Under the pieces are notes generated by a model. The model was not told the origin of the DNA and made no database searches. It worked only from the letters and a program-made list of their open reading frames with translations. Below are positions 9,036 to 18,544 of a DNA stretch of 64,000 nucleotides, in pieces. A program made the translations under genes and the position numbers. Source of the stretch: Butyrivibrio sp. (GTDB taxonomy: Bacteria > Bacillota > Clostridia > Lachnospirales > Lachnospiraceae); the NCBI GenBank assembly GCA_015056565.1, contig SVGB01000012.1, positions 1 to 64,000 on the forward strand, in the 5' to 3' direction. Position 1 is the stretch's first letter. Each line of letters begins with the position of its first letter.

Positions 9036-12000
9036 TTATAGTCCAAGTATCTTGTCCATCTCATCCCAGTTAAATACCTTAAGGGCCTTATCAAGGTCTT
9101 TTATCTTAGAAGCATAGTCCTTAGGCAGCTTATACTCTTTAAGCTGGGATATGACCATAAGTGTACCGTCATAGTCCATCTGTGAAACCTGTTCGCAAAG
9201 AGCTTCGAAGGCCTCCTTAAGATCTTCCTCCGGTATTTCCGGAAGATCATCATTTTGCTTATCCTCTTCATCTATAAGTCTCTGAAGTCTTGGCTCATAA
9301 GCTCTAAAGTCAGATAAGAGCTTGTCCGTGTTGGCCTCAATAAACTCAAGGTCTTCATTATTTCCTGCATCCTCAAGCTTCTGGCAAAGCTCAGACAGAG
9401 CGCTGGCTCCTATTATCCTTGCGGAGCTCTTAAGGGCATGAACCTTTACAGTATAAAGTCTTACATCGCCGTCGTTATATGCCCCTTCAATAACTTTGGC
9501 ATTGTCCTCAATGGTCTGCGCAAACATCGTAAGGGATGATACAAACTCATCTGCTCCGCCACAGTTCTTGATGCCGTCCGTTACTGAAATTCCCTCGGTC
9601 TCAAGAAGCCATGACAGGCCATCACTGATCTCATTATTAGAAGTATCTGTATCTTCCACTTCCTCTGCCTTCATCATGATATTTTCCGGAAGATGCTGCA
9701 TGATGGCCTTTTCAACCTGCACGGTGTCGATAGGCTTAGACAGATAACCATTAAAGCCCTTGGATTTATAGAAATCCTCACCTGCTGTTCCATTGGCTGT
9801 AAGGGCATATACAGGAAGATCAGGATACTTTTTCCTTATCTGCTGCAGAGTCTCAATACCATCCATTCCTGGCATCATGTGATCAAGAAGGACCACGTTA
9901 AAGGTAGTCGACTTAAGTTTTTCAAGACACTCCTCTCCACTTCCTGCAGTAGTGATAAACATCTTTGTTGGCTTTAAAAGACCTTTGATAACAGCAAGAT
10001 TCATAGGATTGTCATCTACCACCAGGATGTCTGCATCCGGCGCAATAAACTTAGGAACATAAGGTCCTGTTGCTCCCGCATCCTCATCCTCATGGAATAC
10101 ACCTATTCCCTGCTCATCTATTATCTTCTGAGTGATGGTGAGAATAAACTCACTTCCCTCGCCATACTCACTTTCGCACCAGAGCTTGCCATTCATAAGC
10201 TCCGCAAACTGCCTTGAAATATCAAGTCCAAGACCTGTTCCCTGAATGCCGCTGTTCTTTTCCTCATCAAGTCTTTCATAGGCGGAAAAGAGCTTATCAA
10301 GGTCTTCCTTTTTAACTCCAATGCCTGTATCCTTTACAGAAATGCGCAGTTTGCAGGAAAGATCATTTCTCTCTGTGGTGGTAACCTTTAGGGTAAATCC
10401 GCCCTCGTCTGTATACTTTACAGCGTTGGTCAAAAGGTTAAGCACGATCTGTTTGATCTTTCCATCATCACCATAGAGGCGCTTTGGGGTTGTCTCATCA
10501 ATCTCCACATCAAAGTAAAGCTTCTTGGATTCTGCACGAACTCTTATCATCTTGATGACTGCCCTGAAGACCGCCTCAACATCGTACTCCTGCTCTACAA
10601 GATGCATCTTGCCAGACTCGATCTTGGATATATCAAGAAGGTCATTAATAAGGCTGAGCAGTGACTCTGTAGCTCCCTTGATATCAAGAGCATAGCCCAT
10701 AACAGAAAGGTAGTACCCATCCGGAACATTTTTGCCATCTTCTCTCAGGATCATCTCATCCATTCCAAGAATGGTATTGATAGGAGTCCTGATTTCATGG
10801 GACATATTGGCAAGGAACCTTGACTTGGCCATGTTGGCCCTCTCAGCTTCCTCCTTGGCTTCCTGGATCTGAATGTACTGCTTTCTGATGACAGTTCCTG
10901 ACATGACACGCCAAACCACAATACCAACGATCGCAGCAATAAGTGCGATGAACAGTACCCTTATAAGAGTAAGCTCATAAAAATGTGGTTCCTTTTTGAT
11001 GTTAAATGTGGTGTCAGACAGCACGCTGCCATTGCCGCTGTTTAATGTCTGAACATGAAGAACATAGTTGCCATAATTAAGCCCAGTATACTCAATGTAA
11101 GGAAGCTTGTTTTGCGGGGCAGTTACACCCTCATCTTTACCTCCCTCCAGATACACATGGACAGTAGGATTGGTCATGGTGTAGTCAAGTATTGCTGTGG
11201 ATATCCTGATACGTCCGTTTCCAGCAGGGATGGTGTAACCTCCGTTTTCATCAGGAAGTATCTTTTCGCCGTCAAGTGATATCTCCTTAACTACAGCCTT
11301 AGCAGAAGCTGTCTCGTCTCTGCAGCTTGCAACGTTAAGAAGTGAAACTCCTGTGCCACCTGCTATATAAAGATCATCGCCTCCGTCGTAGAAGCATCTT
11401 CCATTAGCAACAGGTACACTGGTAAGTCCATTGGCCTTGTTATAAAGCCTGTAGTCAGATACATTGTCACTTAGAAGTTCTTCACCTTTTGCTCTGTATA
11501 TACCCTGAGATGACGTAATCCAGCAGTAATCCCCCTCGTCGAAGAAAATATCATACATGTTGTTGTAGGGAAAAGTTGTGATGTTGGTTACCACTCCCTC
11601 CTTCAGATACTCAATGGAATTAGATGTGATGACCCAGTAAACTTCTCTTAACTTGTCCCACTTAACCCTCATGATAACATCACTGGTAAAGCTGTTATCC
11701 ATTCTGGTGATGCCATTTTCCTCTATTACATAAAGACCATCTCCATCAGTACCGGCATAGATGCATCCTGAAGGGCCTTCACACACTGTAAGGATCACAG
11801 TATTTTTAAGTCCCTCATCCGAGCCATAGCTTGAAACCACTTCGCCATCCTTTAAAACAGCCACGCCGTCGTTAGTTCCTACAAGTATCCTGCCATCGAC
11901 AGTCTTGGTTATGCACCTGATATCATTACCTGGGAGCCCTGCACTTGTTGAAAAATTAGTTATCGTACCATCAGGTTCATACCTTACAAGGGCATGTTCT

Positions 12001-13250
12001 CCCTGAAAAACACCAAACCAAAGGTTGCCGTCATCATCCTCTAAAATGTCTCTGACCCTGTCATTACCAATATAGGCTGTCAGCTTGTTATAAACAGCAT
12101 TATGACCATCACCAATTATCCAGATGCCATTGTCTGTTCCGGCATAAAGGTTACCATCATGCATGCAGGTGGCGTTTACAACTTCAACTGGAAGACTTGC
12201 TTTTCCAGAAAAGTCCTGGAAACTGTTTGAAACGATCTTCATGATGCCCTGCCTTGAAGAAGCAAACCACATATTGCCCTGATAATCGGAAGTCATCATT
12301 TCTATTGAGTCTTTCATTGGAAGATTTTCAATGATCTTAAACTTTCCGGTTTCATCCAGATATCCAATGCTATTTTCAGAAGATATCCATACTCGATCGC
12401 AGTCGTAGCTCATCCAATGAATGTTTTTGGCCGTGCTGGCATTTATCCATTTGAGCTTTTCAGCTGTATCGCCAAAAGATCCATAATAAATGTATCCTGT
12501 ATCCGTGCCAAAATACACTTTTCCAGGCCTTGTCGGATCAGCAAGAATAGTTGTGATCTGTTCAATTCCAAGATCACGGCTTGTAAAAAAGTTTGTAACC
12601 CTGCCATAGGCGAGCCTGAACACATCGCCTGACTTGGTCTGACCGTAGATGTTGCCTGTCACATCAGAGACAAGCCTAAGTATCCTCTCGTTGTTTATCC
12701 TTTCGTCATCCACAAGATGCAGGTTCATATCACTGTCAACGTAGGATACACCTGCTGTGGAGCCTATGTAGATATTGCCGCTGTTGTCCTCGATAAAACT
12801 TCTTATGGAGGAAGAAGAAAGACCATCTTTTTTTGAATAATGGATGTAGTTTTCACCATCTATGACCACAACTCCATTGTCATTGGTTCCCACCCATATT
12901 CTTCCCTTGCTGTCCTCAAAAATACTCCTGCCATTAGTAAGTCCGTCAAGAGAGGACATTCTCTGGAACGTTACACCGTCATACTTAAAAATGCCAGAGT
13001 ATCCCCCTATCCACAAATACCCATCAGAAGCACCAAGGACGCAGTTGGCCTCAGAGGTTGGAAGACCATTATCCGCGTCATAAAGTACAGCCATATAGCC
13101 AAGGTCTTTAAGCTGACCCGTTGCTGCATAGCCGCCTCCTATGGTGGTATCTGTATCTTCACTTGCAAAAGCTGTTATGGACCTTAATGTGAAAATAGCG
13201 CCCACAGCCGCTGCAAAAATATATCCTTTTATCCTGCTTACGTCAGACAT
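9036..13250 (-). CDS. Two-component regulator propeller hybrid histidine kinase (1404 aa)
   Basis: A one-protein two-component system resembling the hybrid sensors that Bacteroidetes use to sense glycans. In order: an N-terminal signal or anchor helix (about 8-30), repeated propeller blades (about 50-640; blade motifs such as [27 protein letters not shown] and GNLWFGVF), a Y_Y_Y-type domain (about 665-755), a membrane helix (762-785), HisKA with SHEIRTPIN (His818), an ATPase with GTGLGLDIS, a receiver with LLDHMMPG (Asp1123) and a C-terminal Hpt domain with VHALKS (His1271). It lacks the AraC output domain of the Bacteroidetes version, so the phosphoryl group must pass to a separate regulator. 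The start at 13250 has GGAGGGGG; an in-frame codon 35 codons upstream overlaps the previous gene and is less likely. It is the only propeller protein in the glucan-signalling run. Confidence 0.92.
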   Translation of the reverse strand: MSDVSRIKGYIFAAAVGAIFTLRSITAFASEDTDTTIGGGYAATGQLKDLGYMAVLYDADNGLPTSEANCVLGASDGYLWIGGYSGIFKYDGVTFQRMSSLDGLTNGRSIFEDSKGRIWVGTNDNGVVVIDGENYIHYSKKDGLSSSSIRSFIEDNSGNIYIGSTAGVSYVDSDMNLHLVDDERINNERILRLVSDVTGNIYGQTKSGDVFRLAYGRVTNFFTSRDLGIEQITTILADPTRPGKVYFGTDTGYIYYGSFGDTAEKLKWINASTAKNIHWMSYDCDRVWISSENSIGYLDETGKFKIIENLPMKDSIEMMTSDYQGNMWFASSRQGIMKIVSNSFQDFSGKASLPVEVVNATCMHDGNLYAGTDNGIWIIGDGHNAVYNKLTAYIGNDRVRDILEDDDGNLWFGVFQGEHALVRYEPDGTITNFSTSAGLPGNDIRCITKTVDGRILVGTNDGVAVLKDGEVVSSYGSDEGLKNTVILTVCEGPSGCIYAGTDGDGLYVIEENGITRMDNSFTSDVIMRVKWDKLREVYWVITSNSIEYLKEGVVTNITTFPYNNMYDIFFDEGDYCWITSSQGIYRAKGEELLSDNVSDYRLYNKANGLTSVPVANGRCFYDGGDDLYIAGGTGVSLLNVASCRDETASAKAVVKEISLDGEKILPDENGGYTIPAGNGRIRISTAILDYTMTNPTVHVYLEGGKDEGVTAPQNKLPYIEYTGLNYGNYVLHVQTLNSGNGSVLSDTTFNIKKEPHFYELTLIRVLFIALIAAIVGIVVWRVMSGTVIRKQYIQIQEAKEEAERANMAKSRFLANMSHEIRTPINTILGMDEMILREDGKNVPDGYYLSVMGYALDIKGATESLLSLINDLLDISKIESGKMHLVEQEYDVEAVFRAVIKMIRVRAESKKLYFDVEIDETTPKRLYGDDGKIKQIVLNLLTNAVKYTDEGGFTLKVTTTERNDLSCKLRISVKDTGIGVKKEDLDKLFSAYERLDEEKNSGIQGTGLGLDISRQFAELMNGKLWCESEYGEGSEFILTITQKIIDEQGIGVFHEDEDAGATGPYVPKFIAPDADILVVDDNPMNLAVIKGLLKPTKMFITTAGSGEECLEKLKSTTFNVVLLDHMMPGMDGIETLQQIRKKYPDLPVYALTANGTAGEDFYKSKGFNGYLSKPIDTVQVEKAIMQHLPENIMMKAEEVEDTDTSNNEISDGLSWLLETEGISVTDGIKNCGGADEFVSSLTMFAQTIEDNAKVIEGAYNDGDVRLYTVKVHALKSSARIIGASALSELCQKLEDAGNNEDLEFIEANTDKLLSDFRAYEPRLQRLIDEEDKQNDDLPEIPEEDLKEAFEALCEQVSQMDYDGTLMVISQLKEYKLPKDYASKIKDLDKALKVFNWDEMDKILGL

Positions 13251-13285
13251 ATACTGCCCCCTCCGCAAAAAGACTATTACTTCTC

Positions 13286-15436
13286 TTAACTGCCCGGATA
13301 TTTTCTGAGAACACTCTTGACCTCTGCAAAAGAGTCTTCGAAGACCTCTACGCATTTTGGATCAAATCTGGTGCCTGCACCTTTTTTTAGTTCTTCCAGA
13401 GCTTCGGCAGCTGTTTCAGCATTTCTGTAAACCCTGGCCGAAGTAAGTTCATCAAATATATCTGCTATAGCCATGATACGGGCTGAAAGAGGTATTACCT
13501 CTCCGTGAAGTCCAAGTGGATATCCTGTTCCATCCCAGTTTTCATGATGATAGGCCGCCATGTTTCTGGCTTCCTTCAGATAGTTCTCACCTTCAACTGT
13601 TGAGATGGCGTTTTCAAGGATCTTTTTGCCTTCCGTAGTATGGGTTTCCATGATCTTTTCTTCTTCATCAGTAAGCTCACCCGGCTTATTAAGAATTGAA
13701 GAAGGTATTTTAACCTTACCTATGTCATAAAGCGGCGCAGATATCTCTACATCATTAATAAATTTGTCCGTTAGTTTTTCTGTGTAATACCCTTTTTTTC
13801 TAAGTCCTTCAAGTATTATCCTTACATACTCTGCTGTCTTTTGGATATGCGCCCTTGAATCTATCTCCTGGTTTTCAAAGATATCAGCCATGGTCATGAT
13901 AAGACCTGTCTGCATCTTTTCATTGCTCCTTGCAAGAAGCCTTATGCTCCTTATCTGCTCAGCTGACTGATTGGCCATTTCACAGGAAGCTCTGTATAGG
14001 GTCTCCACCTCATCACCTGTTCTGATATCAAGGCTTTCAAGATTTCTTACACTGTCATCGAGCTTGTCCTGATCATCCATATTTTTAATAATGTCATCAA
14101 TACTTCTCTCAAGGCAGCTCATTGGATACACGAGATGATATGCACTGGTGTAAATACCATATGCCAGGATCATGGCAAAGAATCCTGAAAAAGCAAGGCC
14201 AAGCCTTAAAATATATCTCCTTATATACTGATTGTAATTTTCAATGGCAATATCTGCTCCAACGTAGTAATTTGTAGGATTTCCGTCAGGATCAGTAATT
14301 GGCTCATAAGCAGTTATAAAGAACCCAAATCTGCTGTTCACTTCCTGTACAGGTATCTTTTTCCCTATAAGAAGGTCAGGTACCAGAGGAAGATACGTTT
14401 CATCAAAATCAACCCTCTCGCCAACGTAGCCCGTTTTTTGTATCTCTTTATCAGTATCAAATACTGTATAGCACCCATCTTCTCTTATCTGGTAAACGTA
14501 CAGATATTCCACATTTGAAAAAATCTGTTTAAATGAAAGCAGCTGCGTGTTGTACTGCATATATTTGATGTTATTGTATTCAGAAATCTTGCTGCCGTCT
14601 TCTAAGAATTTCTCAAAGTCATTAGTGTTAAAAAACGACGCCGCATACTTGGCCACATCCGCAACCATTTCCTTGCCATCAGATTTAACAGACTGATAGT
14701 TGATCCTGGCACTGACTAATCCAAGGATAAAAGTAAGCACAACAACTAAAGATACAAGCAGCAGCGTTACCTTAACGCGAAGAGAACCGGCCCTCTTTTT
14801 TGCGTTCAACCTGATGGCCTTTATATCTTCCCTGGTAAGAGCCTTTTGTCTCCATTTGCTATTCCACAGGTGCTTTCTTACCACCTCTGGCATGATCATA
14901 TAAATGGCAAGCGCAACGATCACAGAGACGCCCTTATCCACTATGTTAAGAGCCATAACGATCAGCATGGAGCTAAGAAAAAAGAGCTTTTCATTATCTC
15001 CGGATAAAAGCCTTGCATTTTCACTTACATATGCAAGCATAGGCTGCCCAAGTAAGAGCCACTGGAATATAGTTCCTACAACACCCGAAATAAGCGCAAG
15101 ATCGCCAACAAGACATATAACGTGGATAGGCCTGCTCTTTTCATTCTGGATATAGGAAGCCGCCCTTATAGCGACAAATACGCCAAGAAGTGCAAAGTAA
15201 ATCGCATCTGCAGAATAAAAACTACATATAAGACTGGTTGCAACAGCCACTACGATTGCCGGAAGTGGTCCCATGACAAAAGCCATAAGTATAGTACCTA
15301 TGGTGTCAAAGTAAAATGGCAGACCACTTGTGGTTGTGAAATAGCACAGCGTCACATTTAGCGCTATACATAGCACACTGGCAACCATAAATCTTACGCT
15401 AAACATTCTTACTCTTGGCAGATGCTTCTGATTCAC
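13286..15436 (-). CDS. Membrane sensor with HAMP-like linker and degenerate HD-GYP domain
   Basis: Residue numbers count from the upstream ATG (15445). An N-terminal five-to-six-helix membrane module (about 15-190) contains [20 protein letters not shown], which resembles ECF-type S components. Then come a membrane helix (225-247), an outside Cache-like sensor (about 250-405), a second helix (412-432), a HAMP-like linker and an HD-GYP domain (about 520-719). The GYP motif [11 protein letters not shown] (633-643) is intact, but the signature His-Asp reads Tyr573-Asp574 ([11 protein letters not shown]), so a metal ligand is missing. AAAGGAG directly abuts the ATG at 15445 (no spacing) but is nine bases from GTG at 15436, so the GTG is preferred. 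It lies 15 bases after the phosphorylase gene. Confidence 0.87.
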   Translation of the reverse strand: MNQKHLPRVRMFSVRFMVASVLCIALNVTLCYFTTTSGLPFYFDTIGTILMAFVMGPLPAIVVAVATSLICSFYSADAIYFALLGVFVAIRAASYIQNEKSRPIHVICLVGDLALISGVVGTIFQWLLLGQPMLAYVSENARLLSGDNEKLFFLSSMLIVMALNIVDKGVSVIVALAIYMIMPEVVRKHLWNSKWRQKALTREDIKAIRLNAKKRAGSLRVKVTLLLVSLVVVLTFILGLVSARINYQSVKSDGKEMVADVAKYAASFFNTNDFEKFLEDGSKISEYNNIKYMQYNTQLLSFKQIFSNVEYLYVYQIREDGCYTVFDTDKEIQKTGYVGERVDFDETYLPLVPDLLIGKKIPVQEVNSRFGFFITAYEPITDPDGNPTNYYVGADIAIENYNQYIRRYILRLGLAFSGFFAMILAYGIYTSAYHLVYPMSCLERSIDDIIKNMDDQDKLDDSVRNLESLDIRTGDEVETLYRASCEMANQSAEQIRSIRLLARSNEKMQTGLIMTMADIFENQEIDSRAHIQKTAEYVRIILEGLRKKGYYTEKLTDKFINDVEISAPLYDIGKVKIPSSILNKPGELTDEEEKIMETHTTEGKKILENAISTVEGENYLKEARNMAAYHHENWDGTGYPLGLHGEVIPLSARIMAIADIFDELTSARVYRNAETAAEALEELKKGAGTRFDPKCVEVFEDSFAEVKSVLRKYPGS

Positions 15437-15451
15437 TATGTTCATCTCCTT

Positions 15452-18400
15452 TTAGCTGATACTTTTAAGCACAGCTTTAATCTCACAGACCTTACCTTCC
15501 CTTATGGAAAGAGCCAGTTCCTTACCAAGTACAGCTTTGCTTTCCGTTATCTCTTTTCCATCAGCAAACCTTAGGGTATATTCTGTAACTTCATAGTTAC
15601 CAGGATAATAATCCCTCTTATCGCTCATCTCGTAGATTACTTTTGTCTTTCCAAGAAGTGTTGATGAAACCTTGTACTTTCCGCCATCTTCCTTTAAAAG
15701 ATAAGCAGGAATAGCGGGATCTACCCCAAACGCCAGGTCTCCATCTGTAAGTCTGAACACTCTTTTTCCAAAGAACATAAGCTTCCACATGCTGATAAAC
15801 TCAATGGTCGAGCCTGAGAGTCTTGCAACAAAGCCCTTGCCCCTTATGCTCTTGTCCGGGTTCTTGCTGCTGGCAATAAATGAAGAATTTTCAAGGGTGC
15901 TCCTTCCGTAAACGTCCTTGTCAAGGAAAGGAACTGCCATCCTGCCAAAGTCCTCAAAGAACTCTGAATAAAGTCCGCTTCTTAAAAGCTCCAGCAGATA
16001 CTTGTACTCCATGTGCATCCAGATAGACTCATTCTCAAGCCATCCCGGAGTAAAGGCCCTGCACCTTCCAAGTTCAAAGCTTGCCTGTAAAAGTGAGGCA
16101 TTTACCTTGTACATATTAAGATCCTTGTCAAACAGATCGCTTTCTTTGACCTTGTTATAAAGAGCCCTCTTATCCTCAAGGCTTCTGTCAAGCTTAAGGA
16201 ATCTCACAGGTCCCTCAAGGAAATCAGGAACCTTTGACATCTTCATGGAAAGAGGAATTATCTTACCGTCCTTTTCCTCGTATCTGTCCACATCATAGGT
16301 AAAGTATGACGGGCTTATTCCCTGTCCTATCTCTACTGCTCTGTCAACACCCTTATTTATCCTCTTTGCAAAGGTATCAAGTACCTTAACCACATATTCT
16401 GCTGAGAGGGTTTTAAACTCTCCTGAGAGATTCTCATAGACTTTGTCTCTATAGTCTTCCCTTGCCTTATTTCTCGCATCCCAGTTAGCAAATTCGCTTT
16501 CGCTGCTACTGTTATTAAGGTCAAAAGAGCTCTCGATCTCCACAAGGGAATCTATAAACTTCGCTGCCTCAGAAGGGATCTCAATGTTTTCGCCATAGTG
16601 CCTTATCCTTGATGAAACATAGCTGATCATCCTAAGGAGCTCATAGGTGTCATTCATTGATGAGCCAAGAAGTGCAGGCATTCCATTAAGTGCGTCGTAC
16701 CATCCTGGCTTTCCGCCATCCATCTCAATACCCATTCCGCACACATCAAGGCTTGAGAATTTAACTGCAGATAAAAGGAGCATCTTGGCTGCCATGGACA
16801 TCGAAACAGCCTCTCCATTTTTAAATTCTGCAAAAGAGCCTTCTTCCTTAGTATCTCTGCTGGCAAGGAAGTTATACTGTCTTATGCCGTTTTCAGTCTT
16901 TACGTATCTTTCATCTCTGTGAAGCACCTTCTTCTTGCAGTCAAAGGCAGTTACAGTAGTGTCGTACAAAAGCTCTTTTTCCTTGTCAGGGAATACTTCA
17001 AGGTAATCCTCAATAAGGTCAAGGTTGTAGGACCAGTGGTCGCTCCAGTAGCCTTCTCCAAATTCTGCTCCGCCGGTTTCAATAGCGTTTTTCATGATGC
17101 CTTCAAAAGAGCTCTCTGCACCCTTATCTATAAGAGCTGCATAAAGCTCTCCAGGAGTAAAGGGCTGTTTAAGCAAAATGCCATTTAGAGCACTTTCCGA
17201 AACTGTATAACGAAGCTGCTCAATCTTAAGCGGGTTGTAGCCATCAAGCTGGATAAGCGAATAGAACTGCCTTATATTCCTAAGTCCAACCTTATCACTT
17301 GCACTAAAGAAGGTGTCGCATCTTCTGTTCTGGTTAACATCCCTGAAATTACCATTCCCCTGGGAATAGAATTCAGGTGACATTGAGAAGTAGTTGTAAT
17401 CTCTCTCAAGATCTCCGTGCTTTCTTGAGTACACGTAGAAAATGTGTCCTACAAGGTCTATTGGACTTCCGCCCCTTAGGACATTGTCCATATAGTTAAC
17501 TCTTGTATAGGCGTCAAATACGCTGCTATCTGTATCTGTCGCAACTACATCCGTAAGCTCATCTGTAAGGCTGTCAGCCTCACTAAATTTCTTTTCAAAG
17601 TAAGATCCGTCAATTTTCTTTTCAAGGAACTTACCCAGTACTTCCTTATTTCGTACCTGTCCAATGATTTCATAAATAGTGAGCTCCTCAGAAGGCGCCA
17701 GTTCCTTTTTGCAGGTAAAGAAGCAGCATGGAAACTCATTTGAAAGGTTCTGCTCCTTATTTAAAAGCTCATCAGTGGATGAAGCAATAAAGCCCTCAGG
17801 TCTGTTAAAGGAAAGGTCATAGGAGAACACAAGTCTTGGATCTGCAATGACGCTAAGCTTATCTGTGCCCTCTGAAACTGCAAAGCCAAAGTTTCCTCCA
17901 TCTACCTTCTTGATCACTGCTGAGTCTTCCATACTTACGCGAACCCTGTAATATGGAACCTTTTTATCTACATCCTCAACCTGCATCCAGGCCTTGGTGG
18001 TCTGGGTCATCATCTTAAGTCCAAACTGCTCAACTCCGTAAGGAACAAGAGCTGGCATACCATCCAGAACTTCAAAGCTTCTTGTGTTATCAGAGTCATT
18101 TTTTATGGTCACAACTCTAAGGAGAGCTCCGATCTCTTCTCCCGGAAGAGTTGTGTAGTCGACATTTGTGGTGATACCTGCTTCTTCGCTTTTATCGCTG
18201 ATCCCAAAACCATTCATATAGATGGTCATCTCTTCAGAAGCATTGTCTGTGTAGAAAGGCTCAAAAAAGTTTCCGTCTACTTTAATAAAAGTTCTAAAGC
18301 CGGTTCTTTTTACCATCTGGTAAGAATTGTGGGCAGGAGAAAATTCCATGATCCCATGGTCCTTATCAGCCACGCCAAAGCTTGTGACTGCCTGTCCTCT

Positions 18401-18526
18401 GTTAACGTAGTAGCACCAGATAGGAATACCCTTAATACCAGCTATTCCCGGCAGGAAGCTTGCAAAGGTTCCTTTTCTTGAATAGTCCTTTATAGAATCC
18501 TTAACCTTAGTTACATGTCTTATCAT
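15452..18526 (-). CDS. GH94-like glycoside phosphorylase (cellobiose/beta-glucan phosphorylase family)
   Basis: A large cytoplasmic enzyme (1024 aa, no signal peptide) expected to cleave a beta-glucoside with phosphate to give alpha-glucose-1-phosphate. The N-terminal beta-sandwich region carries WCYYVNRGQAVTSFGVADK and TGFRTFIKVDGNFFEPF. The (alpha/alpha)6 part carries GYWSDHWSYNLDLIEDY and KPGWYDALNGMPALLGSS, where Asp611 fits the catalytic general acid of the clan. Its length exceeds classical cellobiose phosphorylases (about 800 aa) and is closer to GH149 and GH161 beta-1,3-glucan phosphorylases; which family it belongs to cannot be settled by eye. Start: GGAGG lies five bases before the ATG at 18526; a TTG four codons upstream overlaps that site. 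The partner GH3 gene ends 18 bases upstream. Its product could feed glycolysis or GlgC. Confidence 0.75.
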   Translation of the reverse strand: MIRHVTKVKDSIKDYSRKGTFASFLPGIAGIKGIPIWCYYVNRGQAVTSFGVADKDHGIMEFSPAHNSYQMVKRTGFRTFIKVDGNFFEPFYTDNASEEMTIYMNGFGISDKSEEAGITTNVDYTTLPGEEIGALLRVVTIKNDSDNTRSFEVLDGMPALVPYGVEQFGLKMMTQTTKAWMQVEDVDKKVPYYRVRVSMEDSAVIKKVDGGNFGFAVSEGTDKLSVIADPRLVFSYDLSFNRPEGFIASSTDELLNKEQNLSNEFPCCFFTCKKELAPSEELTIYEIIGQVRNKEVLGKFLEKKIDGSYFEKKFSEADSLTDELTDVVATDTDSSVFDAYTRVNYMDNVLRGGSPIDLVGHIFYVYSRKHGDLERDYNYFSMSPEFYSQGNGNFRDVNQNRRCDTFFSASDKVGLRNIRQFYSLIQLDGYNPLKIEQLRYTVSESALNGILLKQPFTPGELYAALIDKGAESSFEGIMKNAIETGGAEFGEGYWSDHWSYNLDLIEDYLEVFPDKEKELLYDTTVTAFDCKKKVLHRDERYVKTENGIRQYNFLASRDTKEEGSFAEFKNGEAVSMSMAAKMLLLSAVKFSSLDVCGMGIEMDGGKPGWYDALNGMPALLGSSMNDTYELLRMISYVSSRIRHYGENIEIPSEAAKFIDSLVEIESSFDLNNSSSESEFANWDARNKAREDYRDKVYENLSGEFKTLSAEYVVKVLDTFAKRINKGVDRAVEIGQGISPSYFTYDVDRYEEKDGKIIPLSMKMSKVPDFLEGPVRFLKLDRSLEDKRALYNKVKESDLFDKDLNMYKVNASLLQASFELGRCRAFTPGWLENESIWMHMEYKYLLELLRSGLYSEFFEDFGRMAVPFLDKDVYGRSTLENSSFIASSKNPDKSIRGKGFVARLSGSTIEFISMWKLMFFGKRVFRLTDGDLAFGVDPAIPAYLLKEDGGKYKVSSTLLGKTKVIYEMSDKRDYYPGNYEVTEYTLRFADGKEITESKAVLGKELALSIREGKVCEIKAVLKSIS

Positions 18527-18544
18527 TACATCCTCCAAATATTA

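Noticed and set aside
13251-13355. Longer N-terminus of the propeller kinase reaching 13355
   Set aside because: It would overlap the previous gene by 70 bases and lacks a ribosome binding site; the ATG at 13250 has GGAGGGGG and starts the signal helix.
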